Assembly (NCBI GenBank): GCA_025774865.1
Contig: JALGZO010000510.1
Location: 1-37,007 of the forward strand
DNA: 37,007 nucleotides
Origin: a bacterium
GTDB taxonomy: Bacteria; ARS69
Reading direction: 5' to 3'
Made by a program: the position numbers and the translations under genes. Positions 36,700 through 37,007 of this stretch are shown here, piece after piece. The notes under the pieces were generated by a model that ran no database searches, was not told the origin of the DNA, and saw nothing but the letters and a program-made list of their open reading frames with translations. Each line of letters starts with the position of its first letter. The stretch's first letter is position 1.

Positions 36700-37007
36700 T
36701 CACCCGGTTCCCGTCGCGGCCGCGGCAAACTCCGGAGTGGATCCGACGCGCCCGCCGCTTGTCTCGAACAGCCGCAGGAGCTCACTGACGCTGCGGCGAA
36801 CGTCGAAGAGGTTCCGCACCCGACTCCGGCCGGCGCGCCCGAGCGATTGGCGGAGGCCGGGGGACTCGGCCAGAGACGCGAGGACGTCGGCCAGGAGATC
36901 GGGCCGGTCTGGGGGTACCAGCAGCCCGGTTTCGTTGGCGCCGGCGATCTCCGGAATGCCGGTCACGGGGGTCGAGACGAAAGGGGTCTCGAGCGCCATG
37001 GCCTCGA
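36700..37007 (-). CDS. C-terminal part of a second GT4-type glycosyltransferase (5' end outside the window)
   Basis: The frame is open to the right edge. The ~102 visible residues begin in the donor-binding block (EAMALETPFVSTPVTGIPEI, where the lead Glu is the conserved donor-binding residue), then GANETGLLVPPDRPDLLADV and the terminal helices LGRAGRSRVRNLFDV. This is the standard end of GT4 glycosyltransferases. The internal ATG at 36999 is not the true start because the conserved motif begins before it. It belongs to the same operon, which therefore extends to the right of this window. Confidence 0.85.
   Translation of the reverse strand, partial: EAMALETPFVSTPVTGIPEIAGANETGLLVPPDRPDLLADVLASLAESPGLRQSLGRAGRSRVRNLFDVRRSVSELLRLFETSGGRVGSTPEFAAAATGTG

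Overview
This window is GC-rich, gene-dense bacterial chromosome with no tRNA, rRNA, insertion sequence or CRISPR array that I can see. Three things point to a Gram-negative bacterium of the FCB superphylum, something like Candidatus Eisenbacteria, Krumholzibacteriota or Gemmatimonadota: an outer-membrane beta-barrel that looks like the end of SprA, secreted repeat proteins with a C-terminal FlgD/type-IX-like sorting domain, and a TPR-VCBS-ASPIC protein. This placement is inference; no rRNA is present to confirm it.

Left part (1-13708, + strand). After the end of the barrel gene and a lipoprotein of the M28 peptidase/glutaminyl cyclase type comes a complete, conserved translation and RNA-metabolism operon: rimP, nusA, ylxR, ylxQ-like, infB, DUF503, rbfA, nrnA-like, truB, ribF, rpsO, pnp. 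Most genes overlap or abut. A GC-rich hairpin followed by a T-run stands before rimP, and rpsO has its own candidate promoter and leader hairpin. truB appears to start 134 bp inside nrnA at an ATG with a strong Shine-Dalgarno sequence.

Middle part (13722-24448). A convergent two-gene unit on the - strand encodes a TPR/zinc-ribbon membrane protein followed by a DUF4388 protein with a pseudopilin-like end. Divergent from it is a Na/Pi cotransporter-PhoU protein with an added N-terminal Ig-like domain, translationally coupled to asnS. Convergent to asnS is a pair encoding a very large TPR-VCBS-ASPIC secreted protein and a glycerophosphodiester phosphodiesterase.

Right part (24584-37007, - strand, entering from beyond the right edge). 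Nine genes lie in one tight run with overlaps or gaps of at most 11 bp: two GT4 glycosyltransferases (one cut by the window end), an MsbA-like ABC exporter, two tandem APH-fold kinases whose Brenner motif carries Gln in place of Asn, an AlgE-like outer-membrane porin with a DUF5666-like N-terminus, two adjacent paralogous secreted proteins each made of five carboxypeptidase-regulatory-like repeats plus a FlgD-like sorting domain, and a sulfatase/phosphotransferase-superfamily enzyme. Together they read as a locus that makes, exports and decorates a surface or secreted glycan with its own repeat proteins. I do not recognise it as a described system, and it is the main candidate for novelty in the window. 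The junction of its last two genes looks damaged or unusually overlapped.
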